In this document: in pieces, positions 11,165 through 22,825 of the stretch | Layout: the number at the start of each line of letters is the position of its first letter | How positions within the stretch are numbered: position 1 is the first letter of the stretch | DNA from: Rhizopus arrhizus | Lineage: Eukaryota > Mucoromycota > Mucoromycetes > Mucorales > Rhizopodaceae | NCBI GenBank assembly: GCA_024220505.1 | Contig: JAKZZE010000009.1 | Coordinates: forward strand, 320,001 to 384,000 | Length of the DNA stretch: 64,000 bases | Direction: 5' to 3' | Notes under the pieces: model-generated | Told to the model about the DNA's origin: nothing | The model's input: the letters and a program-made list of their open reading frames with translations, nothing else | The model's database searches: none | Position numbers and translations under genes: made by a program

Positions 11165-12407
11165 ATGTCTACTGCAAGACCTAGCTTTGCGTCTGATCCA
11201 CGCATGAAGCTTAATGAACAAACTGGAAAATGGTTTTATGTGGGTGAAGATAATGTATCTTATGAATATGACGAAAAAGTTGGTGCTTGGTTTCCAATGG
11301 TAAAATGTTTATTTTTTTATTTCTATTTTGCACTTTATTAAAAAAAGGCTCTCAAAGTACGATGAACAGTTGATGCAGGCACAAGCTTCTGTTTATGCTA
11401 TTGACGGTGTAGAAGAAACAGTACAACCAAAAGAGAAAAAGAAAAAGAGATCCTTGTCCACTTATGAGCAAGATGAATCTCAAAAGAAACCAAAACACGA
11501 AAGAATTACTTCTGTTTATGTAACAGGTCTTCCCCAAGATGTAACAACTGACGAACTCAAGACGACATTTAGTAAATGTGGTGTGATTATGGAGGATTTA
11601 GAGACGGGTGAACCCAAGATCAAGATTTACAAGGATGAAAATAATGTTCCAAAGGGTGATGCCCTTGTCAGCTACTTTAAAGAAGAATCCGTTCCACTTG
11701 CTATTGAGTTATTGGATGAAGCAGAGTTAAGGCCAGGAAAAAGTACAACCAAGATGTCTGTGTCTAAAGCAGTTTTTAAAGAGAAAAAAGAACAGAATGA
11801 AAAGAAGAGAACAAATAAAACGAAAGCAAAGAAAAAGATGCAGCAGCTACAAAGAAAACTTGATTGGGTTGATGATGAAAGCGGCAAGAGACAAGAAAAG
11901 TTTGCAAAGATTGTCATCCTAAAAAACATGTATACACAAGAAGAGTTGGATGAAGATCCAACCCTTTTGTTGGAATTAAAGGAAGACGTACGCGATGAAT
12001 GTGAAAAGCTTGGTGAAGTGACTAATGTCATATTGTACGATGTAAGTTAGTATTCTTTTCATATTCACTTGTACTCACTCTTGAAAAATAAAAGAAATCA
12101 CCTGGTGGTGTTATATCTGTTAGATTCAAAGAAAAGGAGAGCGCAGAAGCATGTGTTACGGTAATAAAAGAAGAAAAACTTTGCATTTTCTTTATTCACT
12201 TGTTTTTTTTTAAAAAAAAAGTTAATGAATAACCGTTATTTTGCTGGAAGACAAATCACTGCAGAGATATTTGATGGTAAAGCAAAATATGAAAAGAGTG
12301 GTGGCAAACAAACAGAAGAAGATGAAGAAGCTGAAAAACAGCGTTTGGAAAAATATGCAAAATGGTTAGAAGAACAAGGTGGAGAAGACAATGTAAAAAC
12401 ACCGTGA
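11165..12407 (+). CDS. Tat-SF1/Cus2-like U2 snRNP splicing factor
   Basis: Four exons (11165-11299, 11358-12041, 12095-12160, 12222-12407) give 356 residues. The N-terminus has the family's WFYVGEDNVSYEYDEKVGAW block. RRM1 is TSVYVTGLPQDVTTDELKTT and on, residues about 102-180. A Lys/Glu-rich linker containing RKLDWVDDE leads to a second RRM (KIVILKNMYTQEELDEDP to FAGRQITAEIFDG) with the atypical UHM features: an acidic helix and an Arg-X-Phe loop (NRYFAGR). UHM domains bind Trp-containing ligand motifs of SF3b1. The yeast and human relatives Cus2 and Tat-SF1 help U2 snRNP assembly in the nucleus. The first acceptor is chosen by phase (AAAG before TACGATGAA); an upstream AG gives a frameshift. 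Acceptors here are A-rich (AAAAG), less typical than TTTAG. Confidence 0.9.
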
Positions 12408-12468
12408 TGTTTATTGTTGTGATTATTTAAAAAGTTAGAATAAATAAAAGGAAAGGCTTTTTTGCTTT

Positions 12469-13860
12469 TTATGCAATTCCACTAATGGCTGCCGCATCTT
12501 GTTCTTCAGATAATTGTGTTTGTCTGTTTTCATTCAGTCTATTAGTAATCTTTTTGTGCAAACTCAAAATACCCTCCACAACATCTAATATTTCATCAAT
12601 AAACCAAGGATCAACATTCTTGTTATTTTGAGGAAGCTTGGCCCTGATGGATGGAACGGCTGTTTGGGCTGGATATGCACGAGTGCTAGAGGCCTGGTTT
12701 TGGAAAGTACGGGCAATTTTGTTAATCACACCTTTTATAGACTTAATGGACTCAAGCTCATCTTGGTCGAGAAATTGATTGTTTATTTGTGCACCTGAAT
12801 TAGGAAACACTCCAGCAGCATGTATGGGAGCAGTGGCCAATTGATGACCGTTGTTGATTTTTTGTTTTTCATTAAGGACACTCTTCACGGCCTGGAATGA
12901 AGAAACAAATTCCACGCCTTGATCATATAAAGGGGAAAAGGCAATGTTGGAATTGATTCTTTGTCTTTCAGCAAGAACACTTCGAACAGCTTCGAATGAT
13001 GAGGCGAAGGCCCTTCCTTGTTCGTAGTCATAATTGCTTACACTTTGTACACCGATTTCAAGACCGTATTCTTTCAAAATGCCCCTCAAGTTATTGGTAA
13101 AACTGTCAATAAGTCTACCAATCTCGGTATTTTCTTCTTTAGCTCGCTTCGTAAGTTCCACATTCTCCCTTTGTTTCATGTACATAGCTGAGGCCAGTTG
13201 AAGACGGTTGCTGTCAGCCAATTCAGACATATCAAAGTAGTCACTCACAGTCAAAAATTGATCCTTTTCTGCTTGTTCAAATACAGCAAATACATAGTTA
13301 TGACTAGGTATAGTTTCCTTGTAAGGTACCTGAACACTAGCTGAAGTACCCTCCTTTTCAACGTCTTTTCAATAGAAAGAATGCTTTGTTTAGAATTGAA
13401 AAAAAAAAAAAAAATCAATAAGATATCTTACCATGAATGTTGGTCACAATCCAGTGATAAAGACGTGTATTTGCATCAAACTGTATATATTCTTGTTAGT
13501 TTTGTTTTTAGATAACTAATAAATAAAGCTTTTTCTTACCATGACAACCGTATATTCTTTATCATCCGATAAACGCTCGAATGAAACTATGGGTGCGTTA
13601 CTAGCTTGAGTTGAAGTGATTTCCATTCCATTTTCTATAACTAAATTATCGTATTGAACTCTTAATTCTAACTTGGGTTCAAACTCTTTGAGAACTATTA
13701 TAGATATGTTTAGCTTATAGCTTAATATGCTTTATACATGTATACTTTTTGGAATGATATTGCCAGCAGCCAGCTCTGACTTTAATTTGCTTGAAGCCTC
13801 AGGACTTAATGCATAAACACTTGCCAAAGTAGCGAATATCAAAGTATAGAAACAAACCAT
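12469..13860 (-). CDS. Secreted PEBP-like protein with long C-terminal extension
   Basis: Four exons (13860-13746, 13694-13540, 13480-13432, 13364-12469) give 404 residues. MVCFYTLIFATLASVYA is a likely signal peptide. Residues 25-190 match phosphatidylethanolamine-binding proteins: GNIIPKILKEFEPKLEL, a YDN strand, SNAPIVSFERL, EYTVVMFDANTRLYHWIVTN, then SHNYVFAVFEQ. The ligand-site signatures are eroded: DPDxP is FDANT and GxHR is SHN, so ligand binding may be altered. The C-terminal 210 residues are not PEBP; they carry two related segments, GRAFASSFEAVRSVLAERQR and GVEFVSSFQAVKSVLNEKQK, predicted helical. The start at 13860 is preferred over an ATG at 13974 that overlaps the upstream gene's stop. 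Function unknown; an extracellular role is inferred from the signal peptide. Confidence 0.8.
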
Positions 13861-13966
13861 TGTTAACGAAATAAAAAGAAGAGGAATGATAAGAAATTGA
13901 GCTGCTGTAATATTTATAATATTTAAAGCATTTTTCGTTGAAAAATATTTTATTGTTTGAAAAATG

Positions 13967-15320
13967 CTATTCATTTTTTATGCCAACTTCCAATAAATCC
14001 TCATCTTCTAGTTCTGTATCTGCTATTGTTAAATCAAGATCCATTGGTTCTCCTTCAAAATAAAGTTGAACATCTCCAGCAACTTTAGTTATTTTCTTGT
14101 ATATTTCAGTAACAGCAGACAATAACGTACTCTGTGTGATACATACAAAAGCAAAAACATATAATAGTTAATATTACAACTTATTGATTCTTCCCCTTAA
14201 AATAACCTACTGGCTTCACTCGCACACTAATTTCCTTTTTATCATTTCCCCTTAGCTTTATAATCATTTTATTCTCTTCCTCAGGCAGCACATTCGTCAT
14301 TTCAGGGGCTTTTTCTTCTGGTCTGTTCAATTTGGACCGTATTTCATATTTCTTTTCTTCTTCTAACCTTAATTTTTCTTCCCATGCATGCGTTGGGTAG
14401 ATATCTAAAAGGTATACAATTGAATATCAATTCAGCTATAAATAAAAATAAAAACGTACTCATAACATAAGTTTCTGGTCCAATCATACCAACTCCAGCA
14501 GGTGTTCCTCTTAGAAAAACTTTGTCTTCTTTATAACTTAGTATGACTTCTGATTTTTTTAATTTTTTATGATTACAAAAGATGGTCAAAATCTTGTCAA
14601 ATTGTTCATCCTACGAGCAAAAATCAATCTGTGTGCCTTAGTTATATTTTATCCCTACATTCATCACAATCACTTTCATTGGCTTTGATAACTTCTCTAT
14701 AATGACTTTATAGGCGTCAATCACAAATTGATTTGGCACAACATACTGCAATTTGATTGTAATCTTTTGCGGTTCTATTGCTGTCTCATTCGATTCCTTT
14801 AGAAAGGCAGCTAAATCAGGATCAAGGTCTTCAATATCTGTATCCGGAATTGGTTCGATCTCTTGCTCACTTTCTTCGTCTGACACTAACCTGTTTTTGG
14901 TTTATTAGATCTTCCCTCCCTTTTTTTCACTTTTTCTCTCGCAACTTACATAATGGGTAGTTCTTGCTTATTTGATGCTTCTATACTTGATGTTACTGTA
15001 TTTAGTGTATTCAATTGCGACAGTGTATATAATTCTACTTTAAGTTGTGGTGTTGAATCTTCAATATCAATTGAAATATGTCGTGGCTGTGGTTGTGGCT
15101 GTTGTGGTAATGAGATCATGAGCGATTTTTGCTGTTGTAATGTGCTAGGATCGTTTGTCTCCGTTGGTAATTGTGATAGTTGAGATGTTGGTTGATTGAC
15201 AACATTATCTTCTAATATGACCGGCTTCTTTCCAGGGTCTTCGTGAATATGCTTTTTGTGTCTTTTTTGATGATCTAAATCCTCATCTTCGGAAGAATCG
15301 GAATCGTCTAAACCAAGCAT
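13967..15320 (-). CDS. Rad60/Esc2/NIP45-like protein with two SUMO-like domains
   Basis: Five exons (15320-14950, 14890-14659, 14610-14460, 14404-14211, 14131-13967) give 370 residues; introns are 48-79 bp. The N-terminal third is acidic and Ser/Gln-rich (LGLDDSDSSEDEDLDHQKR). SUMO-like domain 1 starts KITIKLQYVVP and includes DEQFDKILTIFCNHKKL and GVGMIGPETYVM. SUMO-like domain 2 starts MIIKLRGNDKKEISVRV, includes LYFEGEPMDLDLTIADTEL and ends EVGIKNE without a diglycine tail, so it is not itself conjugated. Family members bind the SUMO E2 or Smc5/6 and protect stalled forks and recombination intermediates in the nucleus. The SUMO E2-binding surface cannot be judged from sequence alone. It lies 107 bp upstream of the PEBP-like gene on the same strand. 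Confidence 0.85.
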
Positions 15321-15329
15321 TTTACCTAT

Positions 15330-16029
15330 GATTTTGTTTTTTAATTTTAAAACTTTTTTGTTTAGTTTTTACAAAGAGAAATCACGTTTTTTTAATGAAG
15401 CTAAAAAGGATCTTTTATTTCCTGCATTGAGAATATCAAAATCAGTCATTTTGTTGTTTCTTATTTTTTTATGAAGAAAAAGCAAAAATAATGTGTTTAA
15501 ATTTTTATTTATATTAAAAAAAAAAAGGACCTAAGTGAGCGCACGGTGTCTTTAATACACCTTAATCGCCCAATTCAGATAAAAAAAGGAATGAAAAAGG
15601 ATCGAAAAGCATCCTTTGAGACCAAGGACAAAAAAAAAGGAAAAGAAAAGTAACTAATCCAAGAGTCATTTTCCGGGAAAGAGTGGAGGTGAGAGGGGGG
15701 CAATTTTTGATTATGAAGGTGATCGAGCTCAAGAAGAACCAGACATATGGTAGTCCAGGGCAGAAACCAAGAGGAAGCAGATCGAAAAGATCATGGCTTG
15801 CGAGTGGGTAGTAAATTCAAAAGGAAAGACAAGGAACCTTCAATAGTAGTCGGCATTTATAACCTTCGATGCATATCGAGACATTCTATAGCATGTTTCT
15901 TGGACAGAGAGTGGTCGTAATTCTTGAGACAGGGTTTTGGTTGACCACCAGGTAGTCAACCAATTCTCCAACGGGCACATCTGCTATGTTAAGAGTAGGG
16001 CATGGGAAATCAAAATATAGAATAATGCA
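15330..16029. other. Spacer with GC-richer degenerate sequence
   Basis: 15330-15640 is AT-rich promoter-side DNA of the SUMO-like gene. 15640-16020 is noticeably less AT-rich and resembles decayed coding DNA with stops in every frame; I could not assign it to a family, but its position next to a dead LINE suggests transposon debris. Confidence 0.4.
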
Positions 16030-17018
16030 ATGTTCTTTAAAAAAAATGAGAAAAAATATCATTATTTTGAAGATAGCTCCTCATCAACTTCATTGTCTAA
16101 GCAACCATTAGAGCCTAGCACCATTCCGTTCACGCTGGACGATATCAAAACAACCATCCAGCAACTTCCTACGAAAAAAGCCCCTAGTGTTGGTCATCTA
16201 CACAAGGAAATGCTATATCTCATTCAGAACATCCTTGCTCCCATTCTCAAATTTTACTGAAAATGGTCCTACACACCAATCAACTGACGAGTTGCCTAAG
16301 TTGTCCCTATCTATAAAAAAGGCGATAGTAATGATTCCGGTAACTACAGGCCTGTCAGCTTAACCTCTGTCTTTCGTAAATCCTGGAACGTTGTCTCCAT
16401 TCGTTCTTGGCAGACAATAGCCCTGCCTTGGATATTGCACAAGGTGACCTCCGTGAAACTCGATGATTTCTCGATCAAGCTCTTTGTCTCGCCGAATGTT
16501 GCAATATTATTCGCAGTTACCATAACACTACTTCAGTACTTGCATTCCTCTATATCAAATCGGCGTATGACACTGTAGATCTTAAACGAATTTAGAATTC
16601 TTTGCAATTAAAATCCCCAGCGCCTCTAATCGCCCCATTACAAAACCTATTCGATGATGTTCAAAACGGGATACTCCTACAGAACGTCAAGTCGTTCCGT
16701 TTTTCTCCCGCTATTGGTGTTCTCCAGGAATAGATTCTCTCACCATTTATGTACTTTATTTATATTAATAACATACCCAGATTATTACATCCTTGCCCTA
16801 TTGTTGATGGTCTTGACCCTATTCATCTTGCCTCACTAATGATTTGTCTATTGTACGCTGACGATGTAGTCCTTATTGCTGACAAGTATAAAATGGCAGA
16901 ACTTTTACAATTTTGCGAACGACACAGTCTTGAGTCAGACTTTCGTTGGAACCCTAATAAATGCGTAATACTTGATGTCAGTCCCCAGCTTCTACAATAT
17001 TCTCTTCATGGTAACTGA
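16030..17018 (+). pseudogene. LINE reverse transcriptase remnant
   Basis: Broken pieces of a LINE reverse transcriptase in order: FTLDDIKTTIQQLPTKKAPS and YLIQNILAPILKFY, then IYKKGDSNDSGNYRPVSLTS (motif 2, YRPVSL), and finally LLYADDVVLIADKYKMAELL (catalytic YADD) followed by FRWNPNKCVIL. Several stops and frame changes separate them, so it is dead. It sits between the SUMO-like gene and the SCYL2-like gene, and has no visible target duplication. Confidence 0.85.
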
Positions 17019-17113
17019 CAATTATTTTTATACAAAAAGTTGAGTCACGCCTGTTCTTCATTTGGTAATCACTCACAGCTCCGTATCTTTTTCTTTTTCT
17101 TCTTTATTATGAA

Positions 17114-20100
17114 ATGAGCGCAGCGTTTTATTCTTTTATTAATTCAGTTACTAATTCTATTACTTCAAAATACGACATTAAATCTCAAATTTCAAGCTCG
17201 GGTTTATGGAAAATATACCAAGGAGAAAGAAAGACCACAGGGAAAAAAGTGGCTCTATTTGTAAAACAAAGAAAAAATTAAATTCTAATTTTTCTTGGCT
17301 TTAACTTCTATTAGATATTTGAAAAGAAAACATTAGACAATAGTTCATTTAAACGTGATAGAACAAGACACGATATAGAAAATATATATGAACTATTGAA
17401 GAAGGAGGTACAAAAGTAACAGCAACAAGATATTGGATTGATTTAAACCATGTATTTTAGGCAGGAAACTTGGCAAGACTAAGACATCCTTCCATTCTTG
17501 AAGTTGTTGAACCTATGAGTGAATCTCGTAGCTCAATTGTATTTGTGACCGAACCCTTGATAGGCTCCTTGACTCACTTAGTTAAAAGTTCAGACAGTTA
17601 CTCTTCAGAATCCACCGAGCAAAGCTTAGATCTTGATGAATTGGAGGTTAGGCAATGATTGGATTAGATTAAGTAATTATGTGCAACTAATGGCAAATAT
17701 TAGATTCAAAAAGGATTATTGCAGGTCGGTAAAGGGCTTCAGTTTCTCAATGATGCAAAAGTGGTTCATCATAATCTTACAATGGATGCTATCTTTGTCA
17801 ATGCAAAGGTGAAAATATAACAGTAAAACATCCTAAATTCTTAACTTATAAAAAGCATATATTGTAGGGAGATTGGAAAATTGGAAGGTACCTAAAGCTC
17901 ACTGTATTTTTTTTACAAGTAAAAAGAATTGACACGAAAAGTATAGTTTAGGATTTGGTGTATTTTTGAATAGTGACGAAGTATCCAATATGTATGATCA
18001 TAATGATTCTTTACCTGAAGCATGTCAAATTAACCTTGATTATGCAGGTATAAACAATAAAAACATGTGTATACATGTTGTCTTACTTACCTTTTTTAAT
18101 AGCTCCTGAATATATTTTGAACAACAACGTATCCCAGTCCAATGATATGTTTGCCTTGGGATGTTTAGCTTATGCGGTTCATAATAAAGGTGTTTCAATC
18201 TTAAAGACATTCAACAACTATCACAGCTATGAAAAACAAGTGAAATCCATAAATGCTCACTCATTTTCGAGTATGCCGCCTCATTTGCAACCAGTACTTG
18301 CTTCGCTTTTAACACGTCTCCCAAATCAACGAATGACGCCAATCGAATTTCAAAATTCAAAATACTTTGACAATATATTGGTTTCAACCATCCGTTTTTT
18401 AGAAAATTTCCCAGAGAAAACGAGGGAAGAGAAGGCACAATTCATGAAAGGGTTATCCAAAGTACTAACCCAGTTTCCAGAAAGAGTGATTAGACGAAAG
18501 GTAAGGTTTCTTTGTGTTACAGCTGTCTTTTATATAACCACGTTGACATTAGATATTACCTTCTCTACTGGAGGAATTAAAAGACTCGCAACTATTACCT
18601 TATACCATACCTAATGTATTTGCTATAGCTTATAGTCTAAGTCAAAATGAATTTTGCGACTTGATTTTACCTTCTTTGAAGCCTATATTTCTTGTTAGAG
18701 ATCCACCACAAAACATGATTGTCCTTTTAGAAAAACTAGATATTTTACAATCAAAAACTACTAGAGAAACATTCCGCGATGGTAAAAGGCGATTTTTCTA
18801 TTATCAATTTCTATTTTTCACTGTTTTTCATATTTAGATGTCATGCCGCTGGTCTATGCTGCATTGGAGTCTCCAACGGCTGTTGTACAAGAAAGATCAT
18901 TACGAATGATACCTTCTCTATCTGAATCTCTAGACTATACAACTGTTAAAAGCTCACTCTTTCCTCGTGTTCAAGTAAGAGAAGCTCTCCATACTTTTTC
19001 TTTTGTCTCATGTTTCAGTGGTAGGCTGTGTTTGCTCAAACTACTATTTTATCTGTCAAAGTAAGCACATTGATTTGCTTCCATTCGATGATCAAAGTTC
19101 TGGATAAGTTTACTATTCAAGAAAAACTGGTGCCTAGTTTAAAAAATATCAAGACAAAAGAACCTGCTGTTATGGTAAATAAGAATGATAACTTTGCTTT
19201 CTTTTTTAAAGAAATTTTAAATTAGCTTGCTACATTAGCGGTATATGATGAGATAGGTAAAACAGCGGATAAAGAAATAATTGCGACTGAGCTTTTGCCT
19301 CAATTGTGGAGAATGAGCTTCGGACCTTTACTTAATTTGGAGCAGGTAAAATATACATCATGAAAAAAAACATACCTGTTTTATTAATTTGTCTTTTATA
19401 TGTAAATAGTTTCAAAAATTCATGAAAACAATACATGATTTGACAGATAGAGTGGAAGAGGCTCATACAAAGCACTTGCGAGAAGTAAAGTCTTTGGAAG
19501 AGCAAACACACAGTGTGAGCTCTTCCTCCCAAGTAAAAAATCTTACTGCTGATAGTGTTGATTTTGAGACTCTTGTGCAAGGAAGTCAATCAACAGACAA
19601 TAAGCCAGCAGAAGATATGTTTGAAAAAATGACTAGCAGCATGTCTGTCCCTCCAGTAGTAGCATCTTGGTCTACTTCATCCACATTAACTCCATCAAAT
19701 ACAGTGAAGCAACAATCTGGAACCAACAAATCGCGATGGACCTCTTCTGTCCCCCCATTAAACCCATCAAACATGACAACCCAACAAACGATGACAGCCC
19801 AACAAACGATGACCAACAACAACACTAAGTGGAATTCTTCTGTTCCTACTTTAACTTCATCAAACACACTGACTCCATCAAATAAACTGAACCAGCAAAC
19901 AACGACCATTAACAACTCACAATGGAGCACATCTGTGCCTACGTTTTCAAACCATACCAATGAATCAAACGGATGGAAACCAAGCAACTCAGCATCTACG
20001 TTAAAAGCCATTCAGCCACCTCAGCAAAGTAGCTTCATTCCTGTCATGCCAATGAATCAAATGTCGTTGAATAATGGATTCAATCACAATGCTTTTAAGA

Positions 20101-20243
20101 GCTTATCCGGTAATACAACCTCTTCAATACCACCTTTGCAACCTTCCAGTATGAGAATACTTCAACCCACTAGCTCACCATCGGTTACAAAAAGCTCACC
20201 GCAGAAAAAAATTGATATTCATGCATTTGACCCTCTTGGTTAA
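17114..20243 (+). CDS. SCYL2-like (SCY1 family) pseudokinase
   Basis: Twelve exons (17114-17260, 17315-17407, 17461-17646, 17704-17808, 17868-17887, 17947-18047, 18103-18500, 18553-18781, 18838-18974, 19025-19174, 19226-19345, 19410-20243) give 839 residues. The kinase-like domain has GLWKIYQGERKTTGKKVALF in place of a normal glycine loop, no HRD (VVHHNLTMDAIFVN), no DFG (GDWKIGSLGFGV) and an APEYI motif. These losses are typical of SCY1-like pseudokinases. Residues 300-560 form HEAT-like helices (LLPYTIPNVFAIAYSLSQNE; TILSVKVSTLICFHSMIKVL). A short coiled coil (TDRVEEAHTKHLREVKSLEE) and a Ser/Thr/Asn-rich tail with TMTAQQTMTNN follow. SCYL2 binds clathrin and AP2 and acts in trans-Golgi/endosome traffic. 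The tail ends IDIHAFDPLG; DPF/DPL-like motifs would suit adaptor binding. Confidence 0.9.
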
Positions 20244-21522
20244 TAAATTAGTATCATGTTTCAAAAGCATAGAAACATTTCATACCTTTTTCGAAGTGAG
20301 ATTTTTATATGTTATCAAAAGTAATAAACTTAGAGAAGATGTACTATATCCTCAACCTTTGTTATGTTAAACACTGTGTATTGTACTGAATTATTAGCTT
20401 GTACTTTGCCCAATGTCTTTTGTCAGCCAGTAACCATCTCAGCTCGCATGATTGTCTATCATTAGTTGCCATATAACACAAGGCTCTCATTTGTCATCTA
20501 ATAGCATCTTTTATCTCTAGAAAACAAGAGCAGCAGCTGCTAGCTATTGATTTCTTGTTAAAAACCATATATTTTTATATAATACATTTATAAAAGATGT
20601 GAAGTTGATTGTAAGGCCACGTAAATCAAGTGTAAAAAGAGCAGATTTCACAACAAATAATAAATCAGTAAAATATCAGTAAAGGTTAATGTATCCAACT
20701 ATATTAGACCTTCTTATTCACGCAAGCTGACTAAAGCAATCGACCGACATAACATAAAAAAGCAAAACAACTTTATAGGTACTTCTTGGTACATGTATAT
20801 TCTAAAGATTAACGACGGAATATTTTGTTGTCTACGTTATCTTTATAACCATCATTTATCGCTGTTATTCTTTGTTATTATTACTTAAGTTATGTCTTTT
20901 TTTTAAAAAACACAACAAAGTATCAAAAATTCAGATGTTCGAGACCTTCCAAAAACTATTTTTATCTTCACTATTCTTAAAAAATAGTACAATTGTAAAA
21001 GAAATTTTTTTTATTGCAGAACGATTGCTTCCTTATTGTGCAATTTGTATTAGATTCTCTATCAAATGATTAGAGTTAGTAATAGCCGAAAAGAAAAAGT
21101 ATCTTACACAAGCTGGAATGAGAGTAAGTGTTTAGCTTATTACCAAATCAAATTGAAAAGAAATAACACAATAGAACAACAATAAGGCTCAAACTGAGTT
21201 ATAAACACATTTTGCCAAGTCCAGTAAAATTATTGGTACCTAGATTTGTGATCTCTTTCTGACAATGAAAAGTGCCCTTTTTTACTATCTTCTGTAGCAT
21301 TTTTCTGTAAAGGAAAACAATATGTATCACCTTTTAGTACCCTCTTTAATAAGTTCAACTCTTTTAAAGTAGGCAAGAACAAAAGAGATTTTCAATAGAT
21401 CAGCAAAGATCTCCACCGAGAGGACCCAGATCAGTATGACAGTGAAATACGTCCTATCAAAAATTTGAAAAGACAAAATTATTATTGGAGAAGTTCTTCA
21501 TCTATTTTCTAGATTATAAACA
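20244..21522. other. 1.3 kb AT-rich spacer
   Basis: No gene, RNA or repeat recognised. The right part should hold the upstream control region of the thaumatin-like gene. Confidence 0.4.
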
Positions 21523-21530
21523 TATAAATA
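21523..21530 (+). promoter_or_regulatory. TATA box of the thaumatin-like gene
   Basis: TATAAATA is 114 bp upstream of the ATG, leaving a pyrimidine-rich leader of roughly 80 bp. Confidence 0.4.
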
Positions 21531-21643
21531 AGGTACAATAAAAGCAGGAAAGAATCACATATCAAACAAGCTTTTTTTCACCTCATTGTTTTCTTCCTTT
21601 TACAAATATCCTGTCCTTCATTTATCCTAAATTTGTATTTACT

Positions 21644-22339
21644 ATGCTTCCATTCATTTCCCTTTTTATTCTTTTTATCAGCATGGTCATTGCTGCACCT
21701 ACCAATACAACAAACAGTGACCAACCCACCATCCTTGTCAAAAACCATTGTAATGCTACCTTAAAAGTAGGTTACTCAAAAGATGTTGACTACTTTGGAA
21801 CAGTTGTTGATGTTTCTGCTGGCAGTTCATACACTATTCATCCCTCTGTTGGCTGGAGTGGCCGTGTTTGGGGAAGAAAAAGCTGTTCTGGTGATAAATG
21901 CTATGACTCTGGCATGGGCTCTCCTGCTTCTCTTGCTGAATTCCACTTTTTAGACTCTGGTAACACGTTTTACGATATCTCCTTTGTTGATGGCTTCAAT
22001 TTACCAATGGTTGTCGAACCTGCTTCCAAAAGTAAAGAAGGTGATACAGACGGTCGCATGTGCTCTACTCCAAGATGTACCACTCTTCCTGAATGTCCCT
22101 CTGGCTGGGAAACCTACGATGATAACGGCAACTTTTCTGGTTGTAAAAGTGCTTGTACTAAATTTAATACAGATGAATATTGCTGCACTGGTGCTTATAA
22201 TGGCCAAAATTTATGCCATGGCAATCAGTATACTGAACAAGTGAAGGATGTCTGTCCTGATGTTTACAGTTATGCATATGATGATGCTACAAGTGTATTT
22301 ACTTGTGGTACTAGATCCTTTACTGTTACTATTTGTTAG
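21644..22339 (+). CDS. Secreted thaumatin-like protein (PR-5 family)
   Basis: A single-exon, 231-residue protein. MLPFISLFILFISMVIAAP is a signal peptide. The mature part matches thaumatin/PR-5 proteins: KNHCNATLKVGYS, SGRVWGRKSC, SGMGSPASLAEFHFLDSGN, FYDISFVDGFNLPM, CSTPRCTTLPECP, KSACTKFNTDEYCCTGAY, CP.VYSYAYDDATSVFTC. About sixteen cysteines are spaced for the eight disulfides of the family. The acidic cleft residues include the Glu of LAEF and the Asp of FVDGF. Some family members have beta-1,3-glucanase (GH152) or antifungal activity. In a fungus a cell-wall remodelling or competitor-directed role is plausible but unproven. AATAAA lies at 22377-22382. Confidence 0.93.
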   Translation: MLPFISLFILFISMVIAAPTNTTNSDQPTILVKNHCNATLKVGYSKDVDYFGTVVDVSAGSSYTIHPSVGWSGRVWGRKSCSGDKCYDSGMGSPASLAEFHFLDSGNTFYDISFVDGFNLPMVVEPASKSKEGDTDGRMCSTPRCTTLPECPSGWETYDDNGNFSGCKSACTKFNTDEYCCTGAYNGQNLCHGNQYTEQVKDVCPDVYSYAYDDATSVFTCGTRSFTVTIC

Positions 22340-22383
22340 ACAATCAACTTTCTCCATGCCTATGTTCAAAAATTAAAATAAAA

Positions 22384-22825
22384 AACTTAAAATTTTTTGT
22401 ATTGCAGGTAGCTAATAAATTCTAGCTTATCTTTTTATTTCTTTGTAAGCCTTTTATCCAGCAATGGTATCTAACTGCTTAGTTTAAAACTCAAAAAACG
22501 CTCATCTTTTTCATTCAGTACTTCTATTAACAATACAGCAGCTAAACCTTAAAACAGCATCAATCCAAGTATCTCGAAAATTGAGATACATCAAGATAAT
22601 TAAAGCACGATGTCATCATAGTAGACACAATGATTTTTCTGTTTGTAAACCATTGGCTTTATCATTTTCTGCTTCTACTTCCTTCGATGCAACTATTATT
22701 TGATCATTAAGCCAATAACATTAGTTAATTTTCCAAATTCATTCCCAGATATCTATAACCTATATCAAGTCTTGTATATTGAAAAATCCACCTTTTGTGG
22801 TACTTTTTTACATTTCAAACATTGA
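22384..22825. other. AT-rich spacer
   Basis: No gene seen; probable promoter of the downstream zinc-cluster gene. Confidence 0.4.

Noticed and set aside
19586..20011. 141-codon minus-strand frame opposite the SCYL2 tail
   Set aside because: Antisense to a Ser/Thr/Asn-rich low-complexity exon; no motifs and no splice context.
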